A stretch of 64,000 bases of DNA from CAXBNB01 sp040222275 (GTDB taxonomy: Bacteria; Bacteroidota; Bacteroidia; Cytophagales; Cyclobacteriaceae): positions 310,001 to 374,000 of the forward strand of contig JAVKDJ010000048.1 in assembly GCA_040222275.1 (NCBI GenBank). The letters are read 5' to 3'. The first letter of the stretch is position 1; each line of letters begins with the position of its first letter. A model generated the notes under the pieces. That model had not been told where the DNA came from. It saw nothing but the letters and a program-made list of their open reading frames with translations, and ran no database searches. Made by a program: the position numbers and the translations under genes. This document shows, piece by piece, positions 1 through 6,724 of the stretch.

Positions 1-1
1 T

Positions 2-676
2 TATGCGTTTGCTAGTCGTAGGGTTTTGTATAGTGATGTTGCCGGAATTAAGTGGGGGCAAGCCAAAATTGGGGATAAAACGGATGAAAACCCGGAAGGC
101 CTAAAGAATATACAAACCTACAATGACTGGTCAAGGGCACATGAAGACATTATGGCTAAGTCATTGTTTTGTGCAGGTACAACCTGGCCAGGAGTAGTAC
201 TGGCTGAAGATCAGATAGCCCTAAGTATACTGGGTGCAAGATCCGATGTAGAGAGTAAACGTATGGGATGCGCAGGACTGTCTGGCGGAGGTTTAAGGAC
301 TGTTTACCTTGGAGGGATGGACGAGCGGGTCAAATGTGCCATATGTGTAGGGTTTATGTCCACATGGGAAGATTTTCTGAGGCATAAGTCTTATACCCAT
401 ACCTGGATGACTTTTGCACCCCTGCTTCCGAAATACCTTGATTTTCCTGAAATCCTAGGGTTGAGGACCCCCCTGCCTACGCTGGTGCAAAGCAGTACAG
501 AAGATGGCCTGTATACCTTGTCGGAAATGAAGAAAGCCGATGAGATATTGAAGGAGGTATACGCTAAAGCAGGGGCACAAGATAAGTACAAAACTAATTT
601 TTACAGAGGAGGGCACAAGTTTGACCTGGAAATGCAAGCAGATGCCTTTGATTGGTTTGATCAGTGGTTGGGTTGA
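2..676 (+). CDS. Alpha/beta hydrolase, 5'-truncated by window edge
   Basis: The reading frame is open from base 2 to a TGA at 674-676, with no stop before the window edge, so the true start lies outside. The visible 224 residues form the C-terminal half of an alpha/beta-hydrolase. A nucleophile elbow GLSGGG follows a buried strand, an acidic residue lies in SSTEDGLY on a late strand, and a histidine occurs in GGHKFD near the end, in the order expected for a Ser-Asp-His triad. The layout resembles dienelactone hydrolase or acetyl-xylan-esterase-like enzymes of Bacteroidota. The substrate cannot be read from the sequence. No partner gene is visible because the next 380 bases are non-coding and then an insertion sequence follows. 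Confidence 0.8.
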   Translation, partial: YAFASRRVLYSDVAGIKWGQAKIGDKTDENPEGLKNIQTYNDWSRAHEDIMAKSLFCAGTTWPGVVLAEDQIALSILGARSDVESKRMGCAGLSGGGLRTVYLGGMDERVKCAICVGFMSTWEDFLRHKSYTHTWMTFAPLLPKYLDFPEILGLRTPLPTLVQSSTEDGLYTLSEMKKADEILKEVYAKAGAQDKYKTNFYRGGHKFDLEMQADAFDWFDQWLG

Positions 677-1047
677 ACAATTATCCGATTTTCTGAAAAC
701 ATAGTTCTGAAAAGGACAGTGAAATTGGACATGGGTTTAGTATTCCTTTAAGGATCAGTCAAAGCTGTCGGGCATAGTGTTTTTCAACAATCGACATGGT
801 TAAGTTTGGGATAAATATGAAAGGGAAGGTTTAGTATTCGCTTTTTTTATAGAAAGGGACTCCAAGTAAAACCATCGAAATCAGGGTTGGTTTCAAGGGA
901 ATGGCTGAAAATCAAAACCTCAAATAGCAACGGCTGAAGGTAAGGGAAGTAAGGTATCCTATGGAGTTAAAAGGTATAACGTAAACCTCACATTTGACCC
1001 GAATATTAGGTGTGATGGTTTCTATCATGAGTTGGAAAAAAATCATG
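677..1047. other. Intergenic stretch without a gene
   Basis: About 370 bases between the hydrolase stop and the target duplication of the insertion sequence. No reading frame with protein-like composition, no clear terminator hairpin and no RNA gene were seen. It is the left half of the intergenic region split by the IS insertion; the right half continues at 2472. Confidence 0.5.
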
Positions 1048-1054
1048 TAAAAAA

Positions 1055-1073
1055 CTACTGACATCCGACTAAA
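1055..1073 (+). repeat. Left terminal inverted repeat of the IS
   Basis: CTACTGACATCCGACTAAA pairs with the right end at 2446-2464 with a single mismatch. It is immediately preceded by the TAAAAAA duplication. Confidence 0.85.
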
Positions 1074-1098
1074 TCCTAATTTTGGAAAAAAAGTGTGA

Positions 1099-2379
1099 TT
1101 AAGAGGTGTCAGGGCTATTTTTTTGATCATTCTGAAAAGTACCCCCTCTATCTGTTTCGAATAATTGTAGTTGTACTATTTCCAGATTTCGCTCCTGGGT
1201 TTTTAATCTGCCTGCTTTCATAATTTTGATCAATCCCACATAAGAAGCCATGTTGTTTGAAGCAACATTGACCAGGGTGACAAATGCTTCCGCTTCTTTA
1301 ATCTGGCGATGGATCACCGAAAATATCAGTTGGGCGATCAAAGCGATCCATACTTGGGTTTTGATGCCCTCTGAGCTGTCCGAGAAAAAATAACAAAGCT
1401 CAAAATTCTGTTTGAGTTGTTTGAACAGTACCTCAATGTTCCAGCGATACTTGTAGAGCTGAACGATAGTCATGGCATCATAGTCAAACATATTAGAGAC
1501 AAACTTGAGTACTTTGCCACTCACATAGTCTTTAAAAACCACCAACCGTGCCCCTAAGGTGCCATTAAGCAGGATTTTTTGATCACTTATGATGCCTCCA
1601 TTGGCATACTCGCTGATATGGCCAGGCACCCCTTCCAATATTTGATAGCTGGCATTTTCATTGAGCCGGGTCACATAAAACACCCCATTGCCTGTCCACT
1701 GCTTCCATACAGGGTAGTTCACATAGCCTTTGTCGAAGATGTATATAGCGCCTGGTTGTACTTCAAGCTGTCCGAGGAAAGTTTTGTCGTTACAGGCAGC
1801 CTCTGTAATATGGACCAAGTCTGGTGTAAAACCGGTCATTGGCATCTTGGTATGGATTTTCAACCCTCCTTTTTTCTTGCCATTGAGTGAATTGCGTCCA
1901 GACCCTTTGAAGATATCTACAAATAGGGTGATGGTAGAAGAATCAAAACAAAATATCTTTTCAACATCCAGGTCATCTTCAAAACTACAGGCAAATGGCT
2001 TGAGCTGTTCTTTGTAATGTTCACAGAGTTTTTCGTACAGACAGGCAAATACGGCACTGTCCCGGTTGATATTGGCATCACTGAGCGTACTGACGGCAGG
2101 CAGTTCCTTAATGCCCAAATACGTAAGCTTGTCTTCTAACAACAACAAGTTTTTACACAGGTTGTTCAAAGATTTGCACCGCATGACTACTCCATAAAAG
2201 ATAAAGGCCAGTTGCTTGTAAGTGGTCATCGTTTTGTAGTAGCGATCACTCTGATGCTCGGCCACACTCTGCTTGACTAACTCACCAGGTATAAAAGAAA
2301 GTAGCTGGCTGAGGATGGGTTGTCCTGATAGGTATGTATTTTTGACCATGATGTTGAGGTGTCCAAACCCAAACATCAT
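1099..2379 (-). CDS. IS4-family DDE transposase
   Basis: This 426-residue protein is the only gene of the insertion sequence. An N-terminal region (about 1-95) precedes the catalytic RNase H-like core. The first acidic residue lies in CFDSSTITLF, the second in FDKGYVNY, and the signature Y-2-R-3-E-6-K of IS4 transposases is present as YKYRWNIEVLFKQLK. A beta-strand insertion lies between the second and third acidic motifs. All three catalytic residues are present and the frame is intact, so the enzyme is probably active. The chosen start has a second Met directly after it. A hairpin 8 bases upstream may limit its expression. It would cut and paste the flanking ends by recognising the 19-bp terminal repeats. 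Confidence 0.93.
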   Translation of the reverse strand: MMFGFGHLNIMVKNTYLSGQPILSQLLSFIPGELVKQSVAEHQSDRYYKTMTTYKQLAFIFYGVVMRCKSLNNLCKNLLLLEDKLTYLGIKELPAVSTLSDANINRDSAVFACLYEKLCEHYKEQLKPFACSFEDDLDVEKIFCFDSSTITLFVDIFKGSGRNSLNGKKKGGLKIHTKMPMTGFTPDLVHITEAACNDKTFLGQLEVQPGAIYIFDKGYVNYPVWKQWTGNGVFYVTRLNENASYQILEGVPGHISEYANGGIISDQKILLNGTLGARLVVFKDYVSGKVLKFVSNMFDYDAMTIVQLYKYRWNIEVLFKQLKQNFELCYFFSDSSEGIKTQVWIALIAQLIFSVIHRQIKEAEAFVTLVNVASNNMASYVGLIKIMKAGRLKTQERNLEIVQLQLFETDRGGTFQNDQKNSPDTS

Positions 2380-2386
2380 AAACTTT

Positions 2387-2408
2387 AGCGAGGCAGCAAT
2401 GCCTCGCT
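2387..2408 (-). promoter_or_regulatory. Leader hairpin upstream of the transposase start
   Basis: A perfect 9-bp inverted repeat AGCGAGGCA / TGCCTCGCT with a 4-base loop ends 8 bases before the transposase start codon. RNA read from outside through the IS end would fold here and hide the ribosome-entry region. This is the type of protection known for IS10 and IS50. The role here is inferred. Confidence 0.55.
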
Positions 2409-2445
2409 ATTGTATTTTTCTAAGAAGAAAGAAAACCAAACCGAT

Positions 2446-2464
2446 TTTAGTCGGATGTTAGTAG
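2446..2464 (-). repeat. Right terminal inverted repeat of the IS
   Basis: Read on the minus strand it is CTACTAACATCCGACTAAA, matching the left end with one substitution. It is followed directly by TAAAAAA, the second copy of the target duplication. Confidence 0.85.
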
Positions 2465-2635
2465 TAAAAAACTATGTGTCATAAAAATTAACCCTTTCTC
2501 TTGGTGAGGTCACGACCATAGTCATTTTCTACAGCTATAGTGGGGAGAAATGCTTCAAGTATTTTTGTCGATAGGTGTTTAGACATCTGCTAAGTCTATT
2601 TTCCAAAGGCTGTCTCCCAAAACTGTTCTAGATGA

Positions 2636-2797
2636 ATAAAGAAACAGGCCAATTTATGGACTGTTCATAGAACTGGACTTCAAGCAGACGAAAATGACCC
2701 CCAAAATGGCAACTACGACTCATTGTTGCATCAGCTCCATGATCGCGGGATGACCCTAAATGTTACGTCCCTGGAGGAGGAAGTATCCTCAGAATAA
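2636..2797 (+). pseudogene. Possible C-terminal remnant of a lost gene
   Basis: A frame open from just after a TGA at 2633 to the TAA at 2795-2797 encodes about 53 residues of protein-like composition (for example DENDPQNGNYD then LHQLHDRGMTLNVTSLEEE). It has no credible start or signal. It may be the degraded tail of a gene disrupted before or during insertion of the neighbouring IS. I do not recognise the family. The rest of the 2472-2825 gap shows nothing else. Confidence 0.25.
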
Positions 2798-2825
2798 ACC
2801 CTGGTAACCATAGGTGGAAAATTTT

Positions 2826-2844
2826 ATTTAGAATTATTCTAAAT
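2826..2844. promoter_or_regulatory. 19-bp palindromic operator 1 of the iron operon
   Basis: ATTTAGAATTATTCTAAAT is a perfect 9-1-9 palindrome. It ends 4 bases before the TTTG -33 element of the promoter. The size and symmetry fit a metal-responsive repressor of the Fur or DtxR type. The downstream genes are iron-acquisition types, which supports an iron-responsive operator (inference). Confidence 0.7.
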
Positions 2845-2847
2845 AGA

Positions 2848-2878
2848 TTTGTATTTTTCGATTGGCTGGTTAGATTTG
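2848..2878 (+). promoter_or_regulatory. Bacteroidota-type promoter (TTTG, 19 bp, TAGATTTG)
   Basis: TTTG at 2848-2851 and TAGATTTG at 2871-2878 match the Bacteroidota -33 TTTG and -7 TAnnTTTG consensus with a 19-bp spacer. Transcription would begin near 2883-2886, about 40 bases before the DUF4856 start codon. Palindromic operators lie on both sides. Confidence 0.65.
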
Positions 2879-2885
2879 CATCATT

Positions 2886-2904
2886 ATTTATAATCAGTCT
2901 AAAT
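2886..2904. promoter_or_regulatory. Degenerate palindromic operator 2 over the transcript start
   Basis: ATTTATAATCAGTCTAAAT has arms that pair at 7 of 9 positions. It resembles operator 1 and lies exactly 60 bp downstream of it. It covers the expected start of transcription, where a bound repressor would block initiation or escape. The role is inferred. Confidence 0.5.
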
Positions 2905-2924
2905 AAAAATAGTAGAAATAAATC

Positions 2925-4166
2925 ATGAATACACGAACCAATTTTTTACACCTGAGCATATTGTTTGTTCTCACCCTTTTACTCACCAACTGCTCAAGCG
3001 ATGATCCTCAACCTTCGGTAGAGGCACCCGAATCCTATTCCTTTACCCGCAACGGCCAGAGTACAGTATCATTTTCTGGCCAGACCGACCGCATCAAGAT
3101 GGCCACCGAGCTCATCAATGGCATGAAAGACTTTGACAATGCCACCAAACAAGGGCTTTTGGAGATGTACAGGAATGAATCAGAAACCGGTGGCGATGTA
3201 AGCCCATTTGCAGATGCGAGCCTCAATTCTTCAACCAAAAGCGTAAAGGGCAAGGTAGCTGCTTCAGCGGATTACTTTGCTGATAATACGGTAGAATCTA
3301 GTAAGATTAAATCTGATTTTGAGACCTGGATTAGTGTTCATATGGATGATGTATTTCCGAATAGGAACACATTGGCATCTCCTGGAAATCCCGGACAGCT
3401 TGCGGATGGTAGTTTGACACGTTATGTAAGTGGAAGTGGACTGGTACTGAATCAGGTAGTGGCCAAATCACTTCTTGGAGCTTTAATGGCCGACCAGATG
3501 CTCAATAACTATCTGAGCACGGCTGTTTTGGATGCAGGTTCCAAAAGGCAAGATAATGACAATGGGTTGGTGGAGGACGGGGAGAACTACACGACCATGG
3601 AGCACAACTGGGATGAAGCATATGGATACCTATACGGTACTTCCGTAAATAAAGAGGATCCAAATACAACCATTGGTGAGGACGATAGTTTCCTTAATGA
3701 TTATACTGGTACGGTCAATAGCGACGATGACTTCAAAGGAATTGCTGATGATATTTTCAATGCGTTTAAATTAGGTCGTGCAGCAATAGTTGCAAAGTCT
3801 TATGAGTTAAGGGACGAACAGGCAAAAAACATCCGGGAAAATATTTCGAAAGTAATAGCTATACGAGCCGTTGCATATTTACAGCAGGCGAAAATAGCCT
3901 TACCAGTTGACCGAAACAATACAACTGCTTATGGTACGGCTTTTCAACTTCTGTCAGAAGCTTACGGGTTTATTTACAGCTTGCGTTTCACCAGAAAACC
4001 TGAGGGGTCAACTTCATTTTTTGCCAAAGCTGAAGTAGATGCCATGTTGGGCAAACTGATGGGTGGCACTAATGGCTTGTGGTCAGTAACCGGAACTACG
4101 CTGGACGAGATTTCAGCTGACATAGCAGAAAAATTTAGTTTCACTGTGGAGCAGGCTGGAAGCTAA
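2925..4166 (+). CDS. DUF4856 family surface lipoprotein
   Basis: A 413-residue protein with a lipoprotein signal peptide (residues 1-22, lipobox LLTNC, lipidated Cys23). The sequence after the Cys is SSDD, like the Bacteroidota surface-export signal, so the protein is probably on the outer face of the outer membrane. The mature region starts with YSFTRNGQSTVSFSGQ, the opening typical of DUF4856, and is largely alpha-helical. DUF4856 has no defined activity, but in Bacteroidota it commonly precedes an imelysin gene, as here. It is the first gene after the twin-palindrome promoter, so it is expected to be iron-repressed and to serve in iron or haem capture at the cell surface. Confidence 0.85.
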   Translation: MNTRTNFLHLSILFVLTLLLTNCSSDDPQPSVEAPESYSFTRNGQSTVSFSGQTDRIKMATELINGMKDFDNATKQGLLEMYRNESETGGDVSPFADASLNSSTKSVKGKVAASADYFADNTVESSKIKSDFETWISVHMDDVFPNRNTLASPGNPGQLADGSLTRYVSGSGLVLNQVVAKSLLGALMADQMLNNYLSTAVLDAGSKRQDNDNGLVEDGENYTTMEHNWDEAYGYLYGTSVNKEDPNTTIGEDDSFLNDYTGTVNSDDDFKGIADDIFNAFKLGRAAIVAKSYELRDEQAKNIRENISKVIAIRAVAYLQQAKIALPVDRNNTTAYGTAFQLLSEAYGFIYSLRFTRKPEGSTSFFAKAEVDAMLGKLMGGTNGLWSVTGTTLDEISADIAEKFSFTVEQAGS

Positions 4167-4193
4167 TTGACTTACATTTGCATTTTTTTAAAG

Positions 4194-4214
4194 GGAGGGC
4201 AGAGAAGGCCCTCC
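4194..4214 (+). promoter_or_regulatory. Intercistronic hairpin between DUF4856 and imelysin genes
   Basis: GGAGGGC (4194-4200) and GCCCTCC (4208-4214) form a 7-bp GC-rich stem with a 7-base loop. No T-run follows, so this is more likely an mRNA stabiliser, processing point or partial attenuator than a full terminator. Confidence 0.5.
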
Positions 4215-4242
4215 TTCATTGAAATTAATAAATAAGGTTTTT

Positions 4243-5349
4243 ATGTTAAAAAAGTTGATTTTTTGGTCGGTGGCTATACTGGTATCATCTTGTGGTGGAG
4301 ATGAGCCTTCTGATGTCACCGATGATTTTGATAGGGGGGAAATGCTGTCCAACTGGGCCGACAACATTATCATACCTGCCTATGTAAGCTACCAGGCTGA
4401 GCTCTCCGGGCTTAAAACCCAGGGTGCTGCATTTACCAATGAGCCAACAGTCCAAAATCTGGAGAATCTCCGTACTTCGTGGATCAATGCCTATAAAGCC
4501 TGGCAACATGTTTCCATGTTTGAAGTAGGTAAGGCCGAATCACTTAATGTGCGTAACTACACCAATATATATCCCACGAATCCATCGGGTATAAACGACA
4601 ATATTGCTTCGGGTAGTTACAACCTGGAGCTCCCTTCCAAAAATGATGAACAGGGGTTTCCTGCGTTGGATTATATGATCAATGGTTTGGCATCTACTGA
4701 CGCTGAAATGGTTGCAGTATATACCAATCAGGACAATGGGCAGGCACACAAAACATATTTGAACGATTTGATAGACCGCCTTGCTGAAATGGCAGATGAA
4801 ATTGTGGCTGATTGGAAGGGTAGCTATAGGGATACATTCGTTTCTGACGATGGGTCTTCGGCCACCAGTGCCACCAACAAAGTGGTGAACGACTTTCTGT
4901 TTTATTATGAAAAATTTTTGAGGGCTGGAAAAGTTGGGATACCCGCAGGTGTTTTTTCTGGTTCGGCCATTCCTACCGCCGTGGAGGCTTACTATCATGG
5001 AGAGGTTTCCAAAACGCTTTTTCAGGAAGCCCTTAACAGCACAGAGAATTTTTTCAACGGACAACACTTTGGTGCAAGCACACAAGGCGAAAGCCTAAAG
5101 TCTTACCTCGACTACCTCAATACCATCAAAGATGGGGAAGACCTGAGTGGGTTGATCAACACCCAGTTTTCTTCCTCGAGAAGTGCAGCTTCGTTGTTGG
5201 ATGATAATTTTTCAGAACAGATAGGCACTGACAATAGTTTGATGTTGCAAACTTATGATGAATTGCAGAAGAACGTGATATTGATGAAGGTAGATATGAT
5301 GCAAGCCCTCAATGTAAAGATAGATTATATAGACGCTGACGGAGATTGA
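4243..5349 (+). CDS. Imelysin family (IrpA/EfeO-like) iron-associated lipoprotein
   Basis: The ATG at 4243 gives a 368-residue protein with a compact lipoprotein signal (VSSC, Cys17); the open frame runs further back to a TTG, but that would spoil the signal peptide. GGDE after the Cys suggests surface export. The body matches the helical imelysin-like fold, with paired helical bundles around AYKAWQHV and FPALDYMINGL. The metal-binding GxHxxE signature of the family is degenerate: the equivalent position reads GFPALD (138-143), His to Pro and Glu to Asp. It may therefore bind a ferric complex or a protein partner rather than a bare ion (inference). It is followed after one base by the carboxylase-like gene. 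Confidence 0.85.
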   Translation: MLKKLIFWSVAILVSSCGGDEPSDVTDDFDRGEMLSNWADNIIIPAYVSYQAELSGLKTQGAAFTNEPTVQNLENLRTSWINAYKAWQHVSMFEVGKAESLNVRNYTNIYPTNPSGINDNIASGSYNLELPSKNDEQGFPALDYMINGLASTDAEMVAVYTNQDNGQAHKTYLNDLIDRLAEMADEIVADWKGSYRDTFVSDDGSSATSATNKVVNDFLFYYEKFLRAGKVGIPAGVFSGSAIPTAVEAYYHGEVSKTLFQEALNSTENFFNGQHFGASTQGESLKSYLDYLNTIKDGEDLSGLINTQFSSSRSAASLLDDNFSEQIGTDNSLMLQTYDELQKNVILMKVDMMQALNVKIDYIDADGD

Positions 5350-5350
5350 C

Positions 5351-6724
5351 ATGATCCAAGCCTTCGACAAATACCTGACCCAAAAAACAGAAGCTGCCCC
5401 ACTGGCAGCTTTCCGTGTTTTATTTGGGGCGGTAATGTTTGTCAGCATTTTGCGGTTTTGGCACAACGGTTGGATCGAAAAACTATACATTGATCCCACT
5501 TTTTTCTTTTCCTATTATGGATTCGAATTCATCAAGCCACTGGGGCAGTACACTTACGTCATATTTATTATCTGTGGCATTGCAAGCCTTTGTGTAGCCT
5601 TTGGCTATAAGTACAGATTGGCCATTGTCACCTTCTTTATCAGCTTCACCTACATAGAATTGATGGATAAGACAACTTATCTAAACCACTACTATTTTGT
5701 GAGTGTGGTCAGTTTTCTGATGGTTTTTTTGCCGGCCCATACCTATTTTTCTATTGACGCTAAAAATGAAGAGACAGCCCGTGAGCTGGTACCGGTTTGG
5801 ACCATAGATGCAGTCAAGCTGCTGATAGCGATTGTGTATTTTTATGCCGGGTTGGCCAAACTTAATAGTGATTGGCTGGTGCAGGCTATGCCATTGAAAA
5901 TATGGTTGCCCTCCAATTATGATTTGCCAATACTAGGTGGCCTGCTCCAACAACAATGGGCGCACTATGCATTCAGCTGGGCAGGTGCTGTTTACGACCT
6001 CAGCATTCCTTTTTTGCTCTTCTATAAACGTACCCGCTGGTTTGCTTTTGGCATGGTGGTGGCTTTTCATTTGCTTACCAGCCTCTTGTTTCCTATTGGT
6101 ATGTTTCCCTTTATCATGATTATTTGTGCCCTGATATTTTTTGATGCCCGCATCCATAAAATTATTCTGGCCAAGATGGCGTGGGTCATGAAGACAAGCC
6201 TAAGCGAATTCAACAACGGTAAGGAATGGATGTTTAAGTCTAAGTGGGGAATGAAAGCCACTTATTTCGTTGTGCTTTTATTTTTTATGGTCCAGTTGGC
6301 CTTGCCTTTCAGGCAATTGTTTTATCCGGGCGAACTGTTCTGGACCGAGGAAGGTTTTCGTTTTTCATGGCGGGTGATGTTGATGGAAAAAGCCGGGCAT
6401 GCGAATTTTAAGGTGGTTGACCCGGAAAGTGGCACCCGGTTTTATGTGCAAAACAACGATTTTCTTACCCCACTTCAGGAAAAACAAATGTCCGTTCAAC
6501 CTGACTTTATTTTGCAATTTGCCCACTACCTCGAACAATATTTTTCCCAGAAAGAGGCATACAAAGGAAAAGATCTTCAGGTTTTTGTGGAGAGCCATGT
6601 GGCCTTGAATGGACGCAGGAGCAAGCCATATATTGACCCAACCAGGGATTTGACTATAGAAAAAGAATCATTCAGACATAAAGATTGGATACTACCATTT
6701 GGTGATGAGATTAAAGGATTATAA
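5351..6724 (+). CDS. Vitamin K-dependent gamma-carboxylase homologue (HTTM family membrane protein)
   Basis: A 457-residue polytopic membrane protein. The N-terminal two thirds carry the HTTM transmembrane domain. The last 165 residues form a soluble domain that matches the lumenal part of animal gamma-glutamyl carboxylase (FSWRVMLM, IDPTRDLTIE and HKDWILPF correspond to FSWDMMV, FDPRVDIV and RTSWVQPL). Active-site features are retained: DKTTYLNHYYF (His113, matching DKTSWNNHSYL) and YFYAGLAKLNSDW (Lys170, matching the catalytic Lys of AGVKKLDADW). The family oxidises reduced quinone to drive Glu carboxylation. The bacterial substrate is unknown. The start codon lies one base after the imelysin stop, and the end overlaps the receptor start by 20 bases, so the genes are translationally coupled. 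Confidence 0.85.
   Translation: MIQAFDKYLTQKTEAAPLAAFRVLFGAVMFVSILRFWHNGWIEKLYIDPTFFFSYYGFEFIKPLGQYTYVIFIICGIASLCVAFGYKYRLAIVTFFISFTYIELMDKTTYLNHYYFVSVVSFLMVFLPAHTYFSIDAKNEETARELVPVWTIDAVKLLIAIVYFYAGLAKLNSDWLVQAMPLKIWLPSNYDLPILGGLLQQQWAHYAFSWAGAVYDLSIPFLLFYKRTRWFAFGMVVAFHLLTSLLFPIGMFPFIMIICALIFFDARIHKIILAKMAWVMKTSLSEFNNGKEWMFKSKWGMKATYFVVLLFFMVQLALPFRQLFYPGELFWTEEGFRFSWRVMLMEKAGHANFKVVDPESGTRFYVQNNDFLTPLQEKQMSVQPDFILQFAHYLEQYFSQKEAYKGKDLQVFVESHVALNGRRSKPYIDPTRDLTIEKESFRHKDWILPFGDEIKGL

Larger units (their letters stand above)
1055..2464. mobile_element. IS4-family insertion sequence, 1410 bp, apparently intact
   Basis: The element begins with CTACTGACATCCGACTAAA (1055-1073) and ends with the complement of CTACTAACATCCGACTAAA (2446-2464), terminal inverted repeats identical at 18 of 19 positions. 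Both ends are flanked by the same 7-bp direct repeat TAAAAAA (1048-1054 and 2465-2471), a target-site duplication. One complete DDE transposase fills the element on the minus strand. The length, single gene and duplication size fit IS4-type elements with short duplications (inference; the group was not searched). The perfect duplication and uninterrupted gene suggest a fairly recent insertion. Confidence 0.9.

Noticed and set aside
4540..5085. 181-codon open frame opposite the imelysin gene
   Set aside because: No homology-like motifs, and the sense frame has a clear lipoprotein signal and family motifs.
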